From Mycobacterium simulans (GTDB taxonomy: Bacteria; Actinomycetota; Actinomycetes; Mycobacteriales; Mycobacteriaceae), in assembly GCF_900232995.1 (NCBI RefSeq), contig NZ_OCVX01000003.1, positions 1,215,509-1,279,508 of the forward strand: 64,000 bases of DNA, in the 5' to 3' direction. The position numbers and the translations under genes are program-made. The notes beneath the pieces are model-generated. The model did no database searches, had not been told where the DNA came from, and saw nothing but the letters and a program-made list of their open reading frames with translations. This document shows positions 55,811-64,000 of the stretch, one piece after another; positions within the stretch are counted from its first letter, which is position 1; every line of letters starts with the position of its first letter.

Positions 55811-57195
55811 GGAACCCAATACGGCTACGGTTCAGCACCGGGCACACATTGATCGCCGCGGCGCTGGGCCCACCCGTCGTCATGCTGTTTTTGTCCACGC
55901 GTTATTGGTGGGCGGGCGTAGCGATAGCGTCGGCGGGCGCCGTCGTTGCTTTCGTCACCTTCTACGGGCGGCGGGTGACGGGTTGGGTGGCAACGGTCTA
56001 CGCGTGGCTTCGTCGGCGCCGCAAGCCGCCGGACGTCCCATCCGAGCCCGTCGTCGGTGCCACCGTGAAGCCGGGGGATCACGTTGCGGTGCGTTGGCGA
56101 GGGAAGTACCTGATCGCCGTCATCGAACTCAACCCCCGTCCGTTCACGCCAACGGTCATTGTCGACGGGCAAGCCCACACCGACGATGTGTTGGACACCC
56201 GACTGTTGCAGGAATTGCTGTCGGTGCACTGTCCCGACTTGGAAGCCGATGTCGTGTCGGCCGGCTACCGCGTAGGCAGGACGGCATCACCCGATGTGGC
56301 CGGCCTGTACCAGCAGGTGATTGGTGCGGACCCCGCTCCGGCGAACCGCCGGACCTGGATCATGCTGCGTGCTGATCCGGAACGCACCCGCAAGTCGGCG
56401 CAACGGCGCGACGAAGGCGTCGCCGGGCTGGCCAGGTACCTGGTGGCCTCGGCGACACGCATCGCCGACAACCTGGCCAGCAATGGTGTCGACGCGGTGT
56501 GCGGACGCAGCTTCGACGATTACGACCACGCCACCGATATCGGCTTCGAACGAGAGAAGTGGTCACTGATCAAGGGTCGCGACTCCTACACCGCGGCCTA
56601 CACCGCCCCCGGCGGCCCGGACTTGTGGTGGTCGGCGCGAGCCGATCACACCATCACCAGGGTCCGCATCGCTCCCGGGATGCCGCCGCAGACCACGGTG
56701 CTGTTGACCACAGTGGATAAGCCCAAGACACCGCGAGGCTTCTCTCGCTTGTTCGGTGGCCAACGGCCCGCGTTGACGGGCCAGAACCTCGTTGCCAACC
56801 GGCACTGCCAGCTGCCGATCGGGTCCGCGGGTGTGTTGGTCGGTGAGACGGTCAACCGGTGTCCGGTCTATATGCCGTTCGACGACGTCGACGCGAGCAT
56901 CAACCTGGCCGACGCCCAGACATTCACGCAGTTCACCGTGCGGGCCGCGGCCGCGGGCGCGATCGTCACCGTGGCACCGCCGTTCGCGGATTTTGCCAGG
57001 TTGATCGGCGCACAAGTCGGGCCGGTGGCCAAGGTGGTGTGGCCGCATGCGACGACCTATCTCGGCCCGCACCCCGGGATCGACCGCGTGATTCTGCGGC
57101 ACAACCTGATCGGCACGCCGCGGCACCGCGAGTTGCCGATCCGTCGGGTTTCCCCTCCTGAGGAGAGCCGCTTTCAGATGGCGCTGCCGAAGTAG
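55807..57195 (+). CDS. eccE1: ESX-1 membrane component EccE1
   Basis: A 462-residue EccE family protein with two N-terminal membrane helices (about residues 15-55) followed by a soluble domain. Length equals the M. tuberculosis protein. It is part of the ESX-1 membrane ring and is coupled to mycP1 by an ATGA overlap. Confidence 0.95.
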   Translation: MRNPIRLRFSTGHTLIAAALGPPVVMLFLSTRYWWAGVAIASAGAVVAFVTFYGRRVTGWVATVYAWLRRRRKPPDVPSEPVVGATVKPGDHVAVRWRGKYLIAVIELNPRPFTPTVIVDGQAHTDDVLDTRLLQELLSVHCPDLEADVVSAGYRVGRTASPDVAGLYQQVIGADPAPANRRTWIMLRADPERTRKSAQRRDEGVAGLARYLVASATRIADNLASNGVDAVCGRSFDDYDHATDIGFEREKWSLIKGRDSYTAAYTAPGGPDLWWSARADHTITRVRIAPGMPPQTTVLLTTVDKPKTPRGFSRLFGGQRPALTGQNLVANRHCQLPIGSAGVLVGETVNRCPVYMPFDDVDASINLADAQTFTQFTVRAAAAGAIVTVAPPFADFARLIGAQVGPVAKVVWPHATTYLGPHPGIDRVILRHNLIGTPRHRELPIRRVSPPEESRFQMALPK

Positions 57196-57269
57196 TCCGA
57201 AATTTTTGGTGCATGGACCGCCGGCTCCAGCGACGATAATGGCTGTAGCACTTAGGAGGATGATTCGAG

Positions 57270-58655
57270 ATGTCTCAGCCGCAGACGCTGACGGTGGATC
57301 AGCAGGAAATCTTGGCGAGGGCCAACGAGGTGGAGGCCCCGATGGCCGAGCCGCCCACTAATGTCCCCGCCGCGCCGTGCACCCTCACGGCCGCACAGAA
57401 TGCCGCCGAACAGCTCGACCTTTCAGCCGAGAACATGCGGACCTTCCTTGCGGCGGGCCATCGGGAACGCCAGCGCCTGGCGACGTCGCTGCGCAACGCG
57501 GCCAAGGCCTACGGCGAGGTTGACGACGAGTCTGCGACCGCCCTGAACAGCGACGGCAACGGCAATGTGGAGGCCGAATCGGCGGGGGGTGCCGGGGGCG
57601 ACAGCTCGGCGGGGCTACAGGACACGCCACAGGTGGCGGCAGCTGGCGATCCCGGCTTCACGGATCTCAAAACCGCGGCAACGAAAATCGGCTCCGGCGA
57701 CCAAGGCGTATCGCTGTCCAACTTTGCGGATGCCTGGACCAAGCTCAATTTTGCGTTGCAGCGCGATGTCAAACGTTTCCGACCGTTCGACAACTGGCAA
57801 GGCGATGCGGCGACGGCTTGTGAGGCTTCCCTCGATCAACAACGTGAGTGGATTGTCTACATGGCACAATTGGCTGCTGCATTGGCGAAGCAGGCCAATT
57901 ACATTGCGCAGCTACAATACTGGGCGCGGACGAACCATCCCACGCTGGCCGACATCGAATCCCTCGAACAGGACATGAAAGACCCGAATAAGAAGTCGGC
58001 CGCAATGAAGGTCTATGCGGAATATCAGTCGAAGTCGGAACAGGTGCTCAAGGAGTACAACGACAAGGCGAACCTGGAAGCGATCAATCCGAAGAAGCCT
58101 CCCGCCGCCATCAAGATCGACCCGCCACCGCCTGCCCAGCCGCAGGGTTTGATCCCGAGCTTCCTGATGCCGCCAGGTGACGGTTCCGGCGGCGGTACCG
58201 GCGGCATGCCGCCCATGGCACCGATGGCTCCGACCGCAGGCGCGGGCGGCGGCATGCCGCCCAGCACCGCGGCCGAACTGACGGCAGCTGGGCGCGAGGC
58301 GGCGGCGAGCCTGCCGAGCGACGTGTCGGTCAAAGCGGCATCGCTCGGCGGCGGTGGTGGTGGCGGCGGTATGCCGTCGATGCCGCTGGCGCCGGCTACC
58401 GGCATTGATGGCGAATCCGTACGGCCCGCTGCCGCTGGTGACCTCGGCGGCGCAGCCGCGGGCAGGACAGCCTCCGGCAGCGGCATGGCCGGCGGTGGCA
58501 TGGGAATGCCGATGGGCGCTCATGGCCAGGGCCAGGGAGGCTCCAAATCCAAAGGCGCCCAGCAGGACGACGAGGCGCTCTACACCGAGGACCGGGCGTG
58601 GACCGAGGCCGTCATCGGTAACCGCCGCCGTCAAGACAGCAAGGAGTCGAAGTGA
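57270..58655 (+). CDS. espB: ESX-1 secreted substrate EspB
   Basis: A 461-residue secreted protein with a PE/PPE-like helical N-terminal domain. The YxxxD export signal (AYGEVDD, about residue 79) and the WxG equivalent (NWQGDA, about 176) are both visible. The C-terminal third is Gly/Met/Pro-rich and is the part cleaved by MycP1. TAGGAGG lies upstream of the ATG. Length equals the M. tuberculosis protein. EspB oligomerises and affects host phagosome interaction (established). Confidence 0.95.
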   Translation: MSQPQTLTVDQQEILARANEVEAPMAEPPTNVPAAPCTLTAAQNAAEQLDLSAENMRTFLAAGHRERQRLATSLRNAAKAYGEVDDESATALNSDGNGNVEAESAGGAGGDSSAGLQDTPQVAAAGDPGFTDLKTAATKIGSGDQGVSLSNFADAWTKLNFALQRDVKRFRPFDNWQGDAATACEASLDQQREWIVYMAQLAAALAKQANYIAQLQYWARTNHPTLADIESLEQDMKDPNKKSAAMKVYAEYQSKSEQVLKEYNDKANLEAINPKKPPAAIKIDPPPPAQPQGLIPSFLMPPGDGSGGGTGGMPPMAPMAPTAGAGGGMPPSTAAELTAAGREAAASLPSDVSVKAASLGGGGGGGGMPSMPLAPATGIDGESVRPAAAGDLGGAAAGRTASGSGMAGGGMGMPMGAHGQGQGGSKSKGAQQDDEALYTEDRAWTEAVIGNRRRQDSKESK

Positions 58656-59002
58656 CCAGCTTTGAAATGGACCCGCACGTCGCCCAGGCGCTAGCACTGG
58701 CGGCACGGTTTCAGTCGGCTCTCGACGGGACCCTGAACCAAATGAACACCGGATCTTTCCGTGGCGCTGACGCCGCTGAGACCGTCGAAGGGACGATCAA
58801 CGGCCACCAGTGGCTCACCGGTATTCGCATCAAAGACGGCCTGCTGAAGGAGATAGGGGCAGAGGCGGTCGGTGCGCGAGTCAATGAGGCGCTGATGAAC
58901 GCACAGTCCACCGCGAGTGCGTACAACGATGCCGCAGGGCAGCAACTGACCGCGGCGCTTGAGGCCATGTCTCAGGCGGCGGCAAACAACCGGCTGATCT
59001 GA
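58652..59002 (+). CDS. espL: ESX-1 associated protein EspL, YbaB-like
   Basis: A 116-residue protein of YbaB/EbfC-like fold. GTG start overlaps the espB stop. Its stability role for EspE, EspF and EspH in M. marinum is known for the family. No signal peptide. Confidence 0.92.
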   Translation: MTSFEMDPHVAQALALAARFQSALDGTLNQMNTGSFRGADAAETVEGTINGHQWLTGIRIKDGLLKEIGAEAVGARVNEALMNAQSTASAYNDAAGQQLTAALEAMSQAAANNRLI

Positions 59003-59304
59003 GCGGGCTCGCGCGGCCGTCGTTTTGGACCGTTTTCACAAGCGGCGATAGCTGCGTGCCGAGCGCGCATGCGGGCGCATCGAGAGGACGTCCGCGGCCT
59101 CGGCGCGCCCTGTCATGTGGCCGGTTCTGATCGCCAAATTGCCGCAGCTAGCAGGTCTTAACCTCGGTTAGGCTTGTTAACCATGACGTCCGGTACCACT
59201 GAGCGGTCGACGCCACACACGACCCCGATCGGGCGCTGCAGAGCGGGTAGCTACCCGACAGGTCCCGTCGATGCGGCCTGGCTGTTGTTGGAAGGAAAGT
59301 AGCA
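59003..59304. other. Non-coding gap between espL and espK
   Basis: About 302 bases with no supported gene. TTAACC-type half sites occur at 59158-59163 (forward), 59166-59170 (inverted GGTTA) and 59177-59182 (forward), about 120 bases before espK. They may form a regulator-binding or promoter element for espK. Nothing else is recognised. Confidence 0.5.
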
Positions 59305-61581
59305 ATGGGCATTCCAAGGCCGACGGGTGAGTATGCCGGTCAGATGCTCGAGCCAGGCGGATGGCCGGAAACCGACGAGGACACGTTCTACGACCGGGCG
59401 CGGGAATACAACCAGGTTCTGCGCAAGGTCACCGACGTGATGGACGCCACCCGTCACCAACAGGTGGAAGTCTTCGAGGGTGGGGTCTGGTCGGGCGGTG
59501 CCGCTACTGCCGCCAATGGTGCACTCGGTGCAAATCTCAATGAAATGAGCACGCTGCAGGATTATCTGGCCACCGTTATTACCTGGCACCGGCATATCGC
59601 CGGATTGATCGTGCAAGCCAAATCGGAAATCGGCAACAATGTCGACGGCGCGCAGCGGGAAATAAACGTTTTGGAAAATGACCCCGACCTGGACGCCGAG
59701 GAGCGGCAAGCCGCTATTAATTCCTTGGTCCGCGCGACCCATCAGGCCAATACGAGCCTGGTCGCCGAAACCGCTGAACAAGTTCTGGCGTCCAAAGACT
59801 GGAAACCGCCACACAACGCGCTTGCGGATCTGCTGCACCAGGTAACACCACCTACCCCGGAAATTCCGACGCTGGTGGTACCCACACCGGACACGCCGTC
59901 CCCAGCCTTTCCGACCCCGAGGCCTTTCGAACCAACGCCGGCCAACCCGATCACGCCGATCAACCCGACGCCGGTCACACCGGTGAACCCGAGGCCGGTC
60001 ACACCGGTGAACCCCAACCCGGTGACACCGATTACCCCCGGTCGTCCGGTTACGCCGGTCACGCCGGTCAACCCGGTGACGCCGGTCAACCCGGTGACGC
60101 CGGTGAAACCGGTTACCCCGGGCGGCCCGGTTACCCCGATCACGCCGATAAAGCCAACTCCGACGCCGGCAGAGCCGGTCACGCCAACCCCGGTCCCACC
60201 GGTGACACCGGTCAACCCGGCGCCGGCGCCAGCTCCCGCGCCGGTCAACCCGGCGCCGGCTCCGGTCACACCGGCACCCGAACCTGCCCCGGCGCCAGCT
60301 CCGGTGGGGCCGTCGCCAGATCAGCCGTCAACGCCGTCGACGCCGAGTTCCCCGGGGACCGAGCCGGCGCATGTGAAGCCGGCGGCGGCAACGGAGGCAC
60401 CGGCGGCGCCCAGTCATCACGGGGCCCCGGGCTCGGGGCCCACGCGGGACGACTCATCCGCGGCGGTGGCTCCAGCCGCAGCCGGAGGCATGCCGGCAGG
60501 CGCGCCGCGGATGTCGGTCGGATCGGTCGGGGCGACCGGGTCGGCGAGCCCGAGCGCGGGGACGGCTGCGGCCTCCGGCGCCGGGTCGCGCGCCGCAGGT
60601 GGGCGGGCGCCGGTGGGTCCCTCGGGCAAGGCACCGGCAACAGTGACTCCCCGGGCGGCGTCGGCACGTACCTCGCCTCCCCCGGCGCGTCCGGCGCCGC
60701 CGCCCGAGCGCGGCGACGATAAGGAGAAGGAACGAGCCGAGTCGATCGATTCCGTGACGCCGTCGCCGTCGGTCCCGGTGTCGGCGGCGCGAGCGGCGCG
60801 TGATGCCGTTGCCGCAGCCTCTCGGCGAAGCGGCAAGGATGATCCGCTGCGGTTGGCGCGACGTATCGCTGCCGCGCTGAATGCGCCAGACATTTGCCAT
60901 GACGACGACTACGGGTTCTTCTGGATCACCGCGGTGACCACCGATGGCGAGATCGTGGTTGCCAACAGCTATGGGCTGGCCTACCTACCCGACGACGTGG
61001 AGTTGCCGAACAAGGTATACATGGCCAGCGGGGATCGCACGATGCCGGCCGACGAAAAGGCGCGGACGGCCACCTATCCGATATTGGCCGTGCAGGGCTG
61101 GGCGGCCTACCACGACCTCAAGTTGAGGGCGGTGATCGGGACGGCGGAGCAGCTGGCGAATTCCGATCCGGGCGCAGCCAAGATCGTGCTCGAGGCCGAC
61201 GACATCCCGGAGAGCGGGAAGATGACCGGCCGGTCAAGGCTGGAGGTTGTCGATCCCTCGGCAGCGGCGCAGCTGGCAGACACCGATGATCTGCGGTTGC
61301 TCGACCTGTTGCCGCCGGCGCCGGCTGCTGAGAATCCGCCGGACGACGAGCGACACATGTTGTGGTTCGACCTGATGAAACCCATGACCAGCACCGCTAC
61401 CGGTCGCGAGGTCGCACACCTGCGGGCCTTCCACGCCTATGCCGCGCACTCGCAAGAACTCGCCCTGCACCAGGCGCACGGCGCAGCTGACCCGGAGGCT
61501 CAGCGTCCCGCGATCGCCGACTGGATGTACTGGCGATACGTCGCGGGACTGCTCAACAGCGCTCTGACCGAGGCGCCCTGA
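59305..61581 (+). CDS. espK: ESX-1 associated protein EspK
   Basis: A 758-residue protein: an N-terminal helical region (about 1-180) like WXG100/EspG-interacting proteins, a Pro-rich middle (about 190-500) dominated by TPVNP/TPITP repeats, and a C-terminal globular domain (about 520-758). It is slightly longer than M. tuberculosis EspK, with the difference probably in the repeat. EspK binds EspB and helps its targeting to the ESX-1 ATPase. Its 3' end faces espJ. Confidence 0.93.
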   Translation: MGIPRPTGEYAGQMLEPGGWPETDEDTFYDRAREYNQVLRKVTDVMDATRHQQVEVFEGGVWSGGAATAANGALGANLNEMSTLQDYLATVITWHRHIAGLIVQAKSEIGNNVDGAQREINVLENDPDLDAEERQAAINSLVRATHQANTSLVAETAEQVLASKDWKPPHNALADLLHQVTPPTPEIPTLVVPTPDTPSPAFPTPRPFEPTPANPITPINPTPVTPVNPRPVTPVNPNPVTPITPGRPVTPVTPVNPVTPVNPVTPVKPVTPGGPVTPITPIKPTPTPAEPVTPTPVPPVTPVNPAPAPAPAPVNPAPAPVTPAPEPAPAPAPVGPSPDQPSTPSTPSSPGTEPAHVKPAAATEAPAAPSHHGAPGSGPTRDDSSAAVAPAAAGGMPAGAPRMSVGSVGATGSASPSAGTAAASGAGSRAAGGRAPVGPSGKAPATVTPRAASARTSPPPARPAPPPERGDDKEKERAESIDSVTPSPSVPVSAARAARDAVAAASRRSGKDDPLRLARRIAAALNAPDICHDDDYGFFWITAVTTDGEIVVANSYGLAYLPDDVELPNKVYMASGDRTMPADEKARTATYPILAVQGWAAYHDLKLRAVIGTAEQLANSDPGAAKIVLEADDIPESGKMTGRSRLEVVDPSAAAQLADTDDLRLLDLLPPAPAAENPPDDERHMLWFDLMKPMTSTATGREVAHLRAFHAYAAHSQELALHQAHGAADPEAQRPAIADWMYWRYVAGLLNSALTEAP
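59930..60330 (+). repeat. Proline-rich degenerate repeat within espK
   Basis: Short repeats of the form ACxCCGGTxAACCCG, coding TPVNP/TPITP, run through this part of espK. Such regions vary in length between strains by slippage and recombination. They make the central linker of EspK unstructured. Confidence 0.75.
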
Positions 61582-61594
61582 GTGCGGGCGGCTT

Positions 61595-61688
61595 GACTGT
61601 GAATCCTGGGCCGTGAGCGGGAATTCTGGGTGCGAAAGGCGGCCCGATCCCGTCCGGCACGCACATTGAAAGCCCTGAATTCACAGTC
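61595..61688. terminator. Inverted repeat between espK and espJ
   Basis: GACTGTGAAT (61595-61604) pairs with ATTCACAGTC (61679-61688); the flanking bases extend the match to about 17 with two mismatches. A further GGAATTCTGGG-like copy lies between. It sits between two convergent genes and may act as a bidirectional terminator or be the remnant of an interspersed repeat. Confidence 0.45.
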
Positions 61689-61743
61689 GATCTCGAGGAC
61701 TGGGGTCCATACTACTGAGCCGTGAGCATGTCGCTCACGGCTC

Positions 61744-62529
61744 TTAGATCGGTGCTGCGACCGAACTTGCCGACCCAGAACCACTGCCTGCGCCGGCGGG
61801 ACCCGCAAGGGGAACACTTCCCAACATTTCGCCGCTGGCCGCCGCGGCCTCGACACGCGCCTCGCCCTCGGCCAGCGCCTCGTCCTCGTCGTCCTGCTGC
61901 TCTTCATCGGCCGGCTTGGTGTCGCTGACGAGCTCCGCCGGCGCTGCACCGCCCTGCGAGCCTTGCTGGCCGGCCTGCTGCGCGCTCTGACTGATGGTCT
62001 GCACCATGGGCGACATCTGCTGGCCCATCTGGGCGGCTTGTGGGGCCAGCTGAACCACCTGCGGCACCGTCGCAGCAACGCGCGGCGACAGCTCAGCGAC
62101 CTGCTGGCTCACCGCCTGGCCGACTTGCGATGCCACGCCTCCCGGGGTGCCCAGCAGTTGTGCGGCTGGCGCACCCAACGCTTGGGCGGCGTTGGCTGCG
62201 AGGCCTCCCGCGGCGCTGGCTCCGAGCGTTTGGCCGGCCGACTCGAAGCCGTACTGCTTCAATGCCTCGCCCAGCGATTGGTCGGCTTTCGTATAGATGT
62301 CAGCCGCCGTGGACATGCTGGTCGCCGTCCGCTTTAGCGCAGCTGTGACGCCGGGCAACCCGTCGGACACCAGCGATTCAATGCCCGGCATCGTCTCGTT
62401 GATAGCTGCGGACACCGAATCCGTTCCAGTCGCTGTGATCGGGGCTGGAGCCGTCGGAAAGGCAAGATCGGCGAGCTTGCTCCCTGCCGCAATTAGGCGA
62501 GCGGGATCGACGGCCAGTGGTTCAGCCAT
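61744..62529 (-). CDS. espJ: ESX-1 secretion-associated protein EspJ
   Basis: A 261-residue protein: a helical N-terminus like WXG100-type proteins (MAEPLAVDPARLIAAGSKL, then helices to about residue 100), followed by Ala/Gln-rich helices and an acidic C-terminal tail. It is a known ESX-1 substrate. Length is slightly below the M. tuberculosis 280. It lies 99 bases after eccD1 on the same strand, and its end faces espK. Confidence 0.92.
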   Translation of the reverse strand: MAEPLAVDPARLIAAGSKLADLAFPTAPAPITATGTDSVSAAINETMPGIESLVSDGLPGVTAALKRTATSMSTAADIYTKADQSLGEALKQYGFESAGQTLGASAAGGLAANAAQALGAPAAQLLGTPGGVASQVGQAVSQQVAELSPRVAATVPQVVQLAPQAAQMGQQMSPMVQTISQSAQQAGQQGSQGGAAPAELVSDTKPADEEQQDDEDEALAEGEARVEAAAASGEMLGSVPLAGPAGAGSGSGSASSVAAPI

Positions 62530-62628
62530 CGCAAGATCCCTTCTGTACGTTACCCATCGAGCAAATTTTACCCGAGGTGACGGAACCCCAATTGCGGCAA
62601 TTTTCTCGCGGTGAGGGGCGTCGGCAGG

Positions 62629-64000
62629 TCAGAATCGGATATTCCGGACCATGTCGTAGACACCGGTGATCCATAACAGCAGCGGAATAATCGAAGCGAC
62701 CATAGCGCCGTCGACCAATTCCAGAAGCCGCTTCATCACCGGCGAAACGCGGCGCACCTGCGCCATCGCTCCGATGATCACCAGTGCAACCACGGCCACC
62801 CCAAGGTAGATGGACAGCATCATCCATGCGTACTGCGGGTACCAGAAGGTGAGCTTGGCTGTCAGACCCGTCGGAATGACGACCGCCGCTGCCAGCAAGG
62901 CCCATGCGCACCAACGTTCGGCGTAGAGCCGGGAGCGGAACCCGCAGATCACTGCGATCAGGCATGCCACCACCAAGCTGTGGATGAAGAAGTGGCCGCG
63001 TACCACCACGGCGATCGCACCGGCAGCCAGAATTAGCGTGCCGGCCGTCACGTACCCGATCAGCAGCTGCTTAGCCAGCTTGCTACGTTCGGTGAGGCGC
63101 GCCGCGGACGCCGGGACCGACGCGATAATGGCCTGCCAAGTCGGCGTCTCGTCGCTAGTGGCCTGGTCGGCCGCGACGGGATCCAGCAATTCCTCGTTGT
63201 CCACGGTTTCCCCCGGAACAGGAATCGGTGGCAAGGCGATCCGCGCTACGGCGACGGTCAGCTTGGCTGCATTCGTCACGATGAACAGACCGAATGCGAT
63301 CGCCCCGGCCGGTACCCAGTGTTGGTATCCGTAGCCATAGGCAATCGCGGAAATTATGGCCGCGATGATCGCGATCACGACAAACGATGCCAGCTCATGA
63401 CGCTTGCGAGGGCCGCCGCGTATTACCAGAGTTAACAGCAATACAGCGGTGGCGGCGGCGGCAAGCTGCGGCGCTCCCAACGAACTGACGTCGCGCGGTA
63501 GCGGGGTTGCCATTGCCGCCGCGGCGGCGATGAGTGGATATCCCGCCAGTAACAGACATTCGGAAAGATGCGAATTCTGGTAGAACCGTTTAGCCACGAA
63601 GCTGCCAACCAGTCCCGCGATTCCCGCGAGGCCTACCGCCAGTGGCCAGAACAGACTGCGCCCGGTCGTCCACCACGCCCACATCGCAACAGCGGTGATC
63701 GGCACGGTGAAGAAGGGGATCGCCACGGCGATAAAGCGATTCAGCGCCGCGCGATCGAACTCCGGCGATTCGTCGAGCACCGCGATCGCGTCGATGACGT
63801 CCTCGACCAGCGGTCGATATCGCTCAGTCCGGCTTGTCGATACCAGGGTCAGCAACGAACCGTCGACAACTCCGGCGTCGTCGAGTGATTGATCGAGCTT
63901 CAGGGGTGGCGATCCGGGCCGCGCGAATGTCCACACGCCCTGGGTGGCGAAGTCGAAGCCGGCGAGGATATCCACCGGGGTGTCTTCCAGTAGGTCGGCG
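62629..64000 (-). CDS. eccD1: ESX-1 membrane channel component EccD1, 5' end outside window
   Basis: The visible 457 codons cover part of the N-terminal ubiquitin-like domain (from DLLEDTPVDILAGFDFATQGVW) and all of the roughly 11 membrane helices, ending VYDMVRNIRF. The frame stays open to the last base, so the true start is beyond the window; the GTG at 63975 is internal. By comparison with the 511-residue M. tuberculosis protein, about 55-60 residues are missing. EccD1 forms the ESX-1 membrane vestibule. Confidence 0.95.
   Translation of the reverse strand, partial: ADLLEDTPVDILAGFDFATQGVWTFARPGSPPLKLDQSLDDAGVVDGSLLTLVSTSRTERYRPLVEDVIDAIAVLDESPEFDRAALNRFIAVAIPFFTVPITAVAMWAWWTTGRSLFWPLAVGLAGIAGLVGSFVAKRFYQNSHLSECLLLAGYPLIAAAAAMATPLPRDVSSLGAPQLAAAATAVLLLTLVIRGGPRKRHELASFVVIAIIAAIISAIAYGYGYQHWVPAGAIAFGLFIVTNAAKLTVAVARIALPPIPVPGETVDNEELLDPVAADQATSDETPTWQAIIASVPASAARLTERSKLAKQLLIGYVTAGTLILAAGAIAVVVRGHFFIHSLVVACLIAVICGFRSRLYAERWCAWALLAAAVVIPTGLTAKLTFWYPQYAWMMLSIYLGVAVVALVIIGAMAQVRRVSPVMKRLLELVDGAMVASIIPLLLWITGVYDMVRNIRF

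Overview
This window is the replication-origin region of a slow-growing-type Mycobacterium chromosome, shown in the orientation where dnaA, dnaN, recF, gyrB and gyrA all lie on the minus strand. The evidence is the gene order dnaA-dnaN-recF-DUF721-gyrB-gyrA, the pknA/pknB/pbpA/rodA wall cluster, parA/parB with parS sites, sigM/rsmA/murJ and the ESX-2/ESX-1 type VII secretion genes, together with high GC and frequent GTG/TTG starts. The order matches the M. tuberculosis Rv0017c-to-Rv3877 span with several differences. I do not name a species; a 420-residue GyrA intein narrows it to intein-carrying mycobacteria such as the M. leprae, M. kansasii or M. gordonae groups.

Layout. 1-6051: rodA (cut by the window edge), pbpA, pknA and pknB, joined by stop-start overlaps, for wall elongation and its Ser/Thr kinase control. 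6029-11685: trpG/pabA-type amidotransferase, a DUF881 protein, crgA, small membrane proteins, ppiA, an extra cupin gene, tRNA-Ala, tRNA-Ile and a 2 x 56 bp tandem repeat. 11831-17644: gyrA (intein inserted after the catalytic Tyr) and gyrB. 17889-23509: dciA-like gene, recF, dnaN, the dnaN-dnaA gap (oriC), dnaA and rpmH. 23534-28974: rnpA, yidD, yidC, jag, rsmG, parA, parB, with two perfect parS palindromes. 29293-42076: Rv3916c-like gene, cwlM, trxC, trxB2, rsmA, an unrecognised gene, sigM, a MurJ-pseudokinase fusion, an Rv3909-like protein and mutT4.

42187-43116 is an accessory insert: a MerR-family metal-sensor gene divergent from a 51-residue, 9-Cys metallothionein-like gene, with a MerR-type operator between them, followed by a 56 bp tandem repeat. 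It sits between mutT4 and pcnA, which are neighbours in M. tuberculosis.

44584-64000: a calcium-repeat protein, then an incomplete ESX-2 locus (esxD, esxC, espG2, an Rv3888c-like ATPase, eccD2, frameshifted mycP2, eccE2, eccA2) with no eccB2, eccC2, PE or PPE genes, then the distal ESX-1 half (mycP1, eccE1, espB, espL, espK, espJ, eccD1, the last cut by the window edge).

Most of the window is conserved core. The less ordinary parts are the MerR/metallothionein cassette, the gene inserted between sigM and its anti-sigma gene, the ESX-2 locus missing its motor, the GyrA intein, and short palindromes near Rv0010c. Family comparisons are from memory; no search was run.
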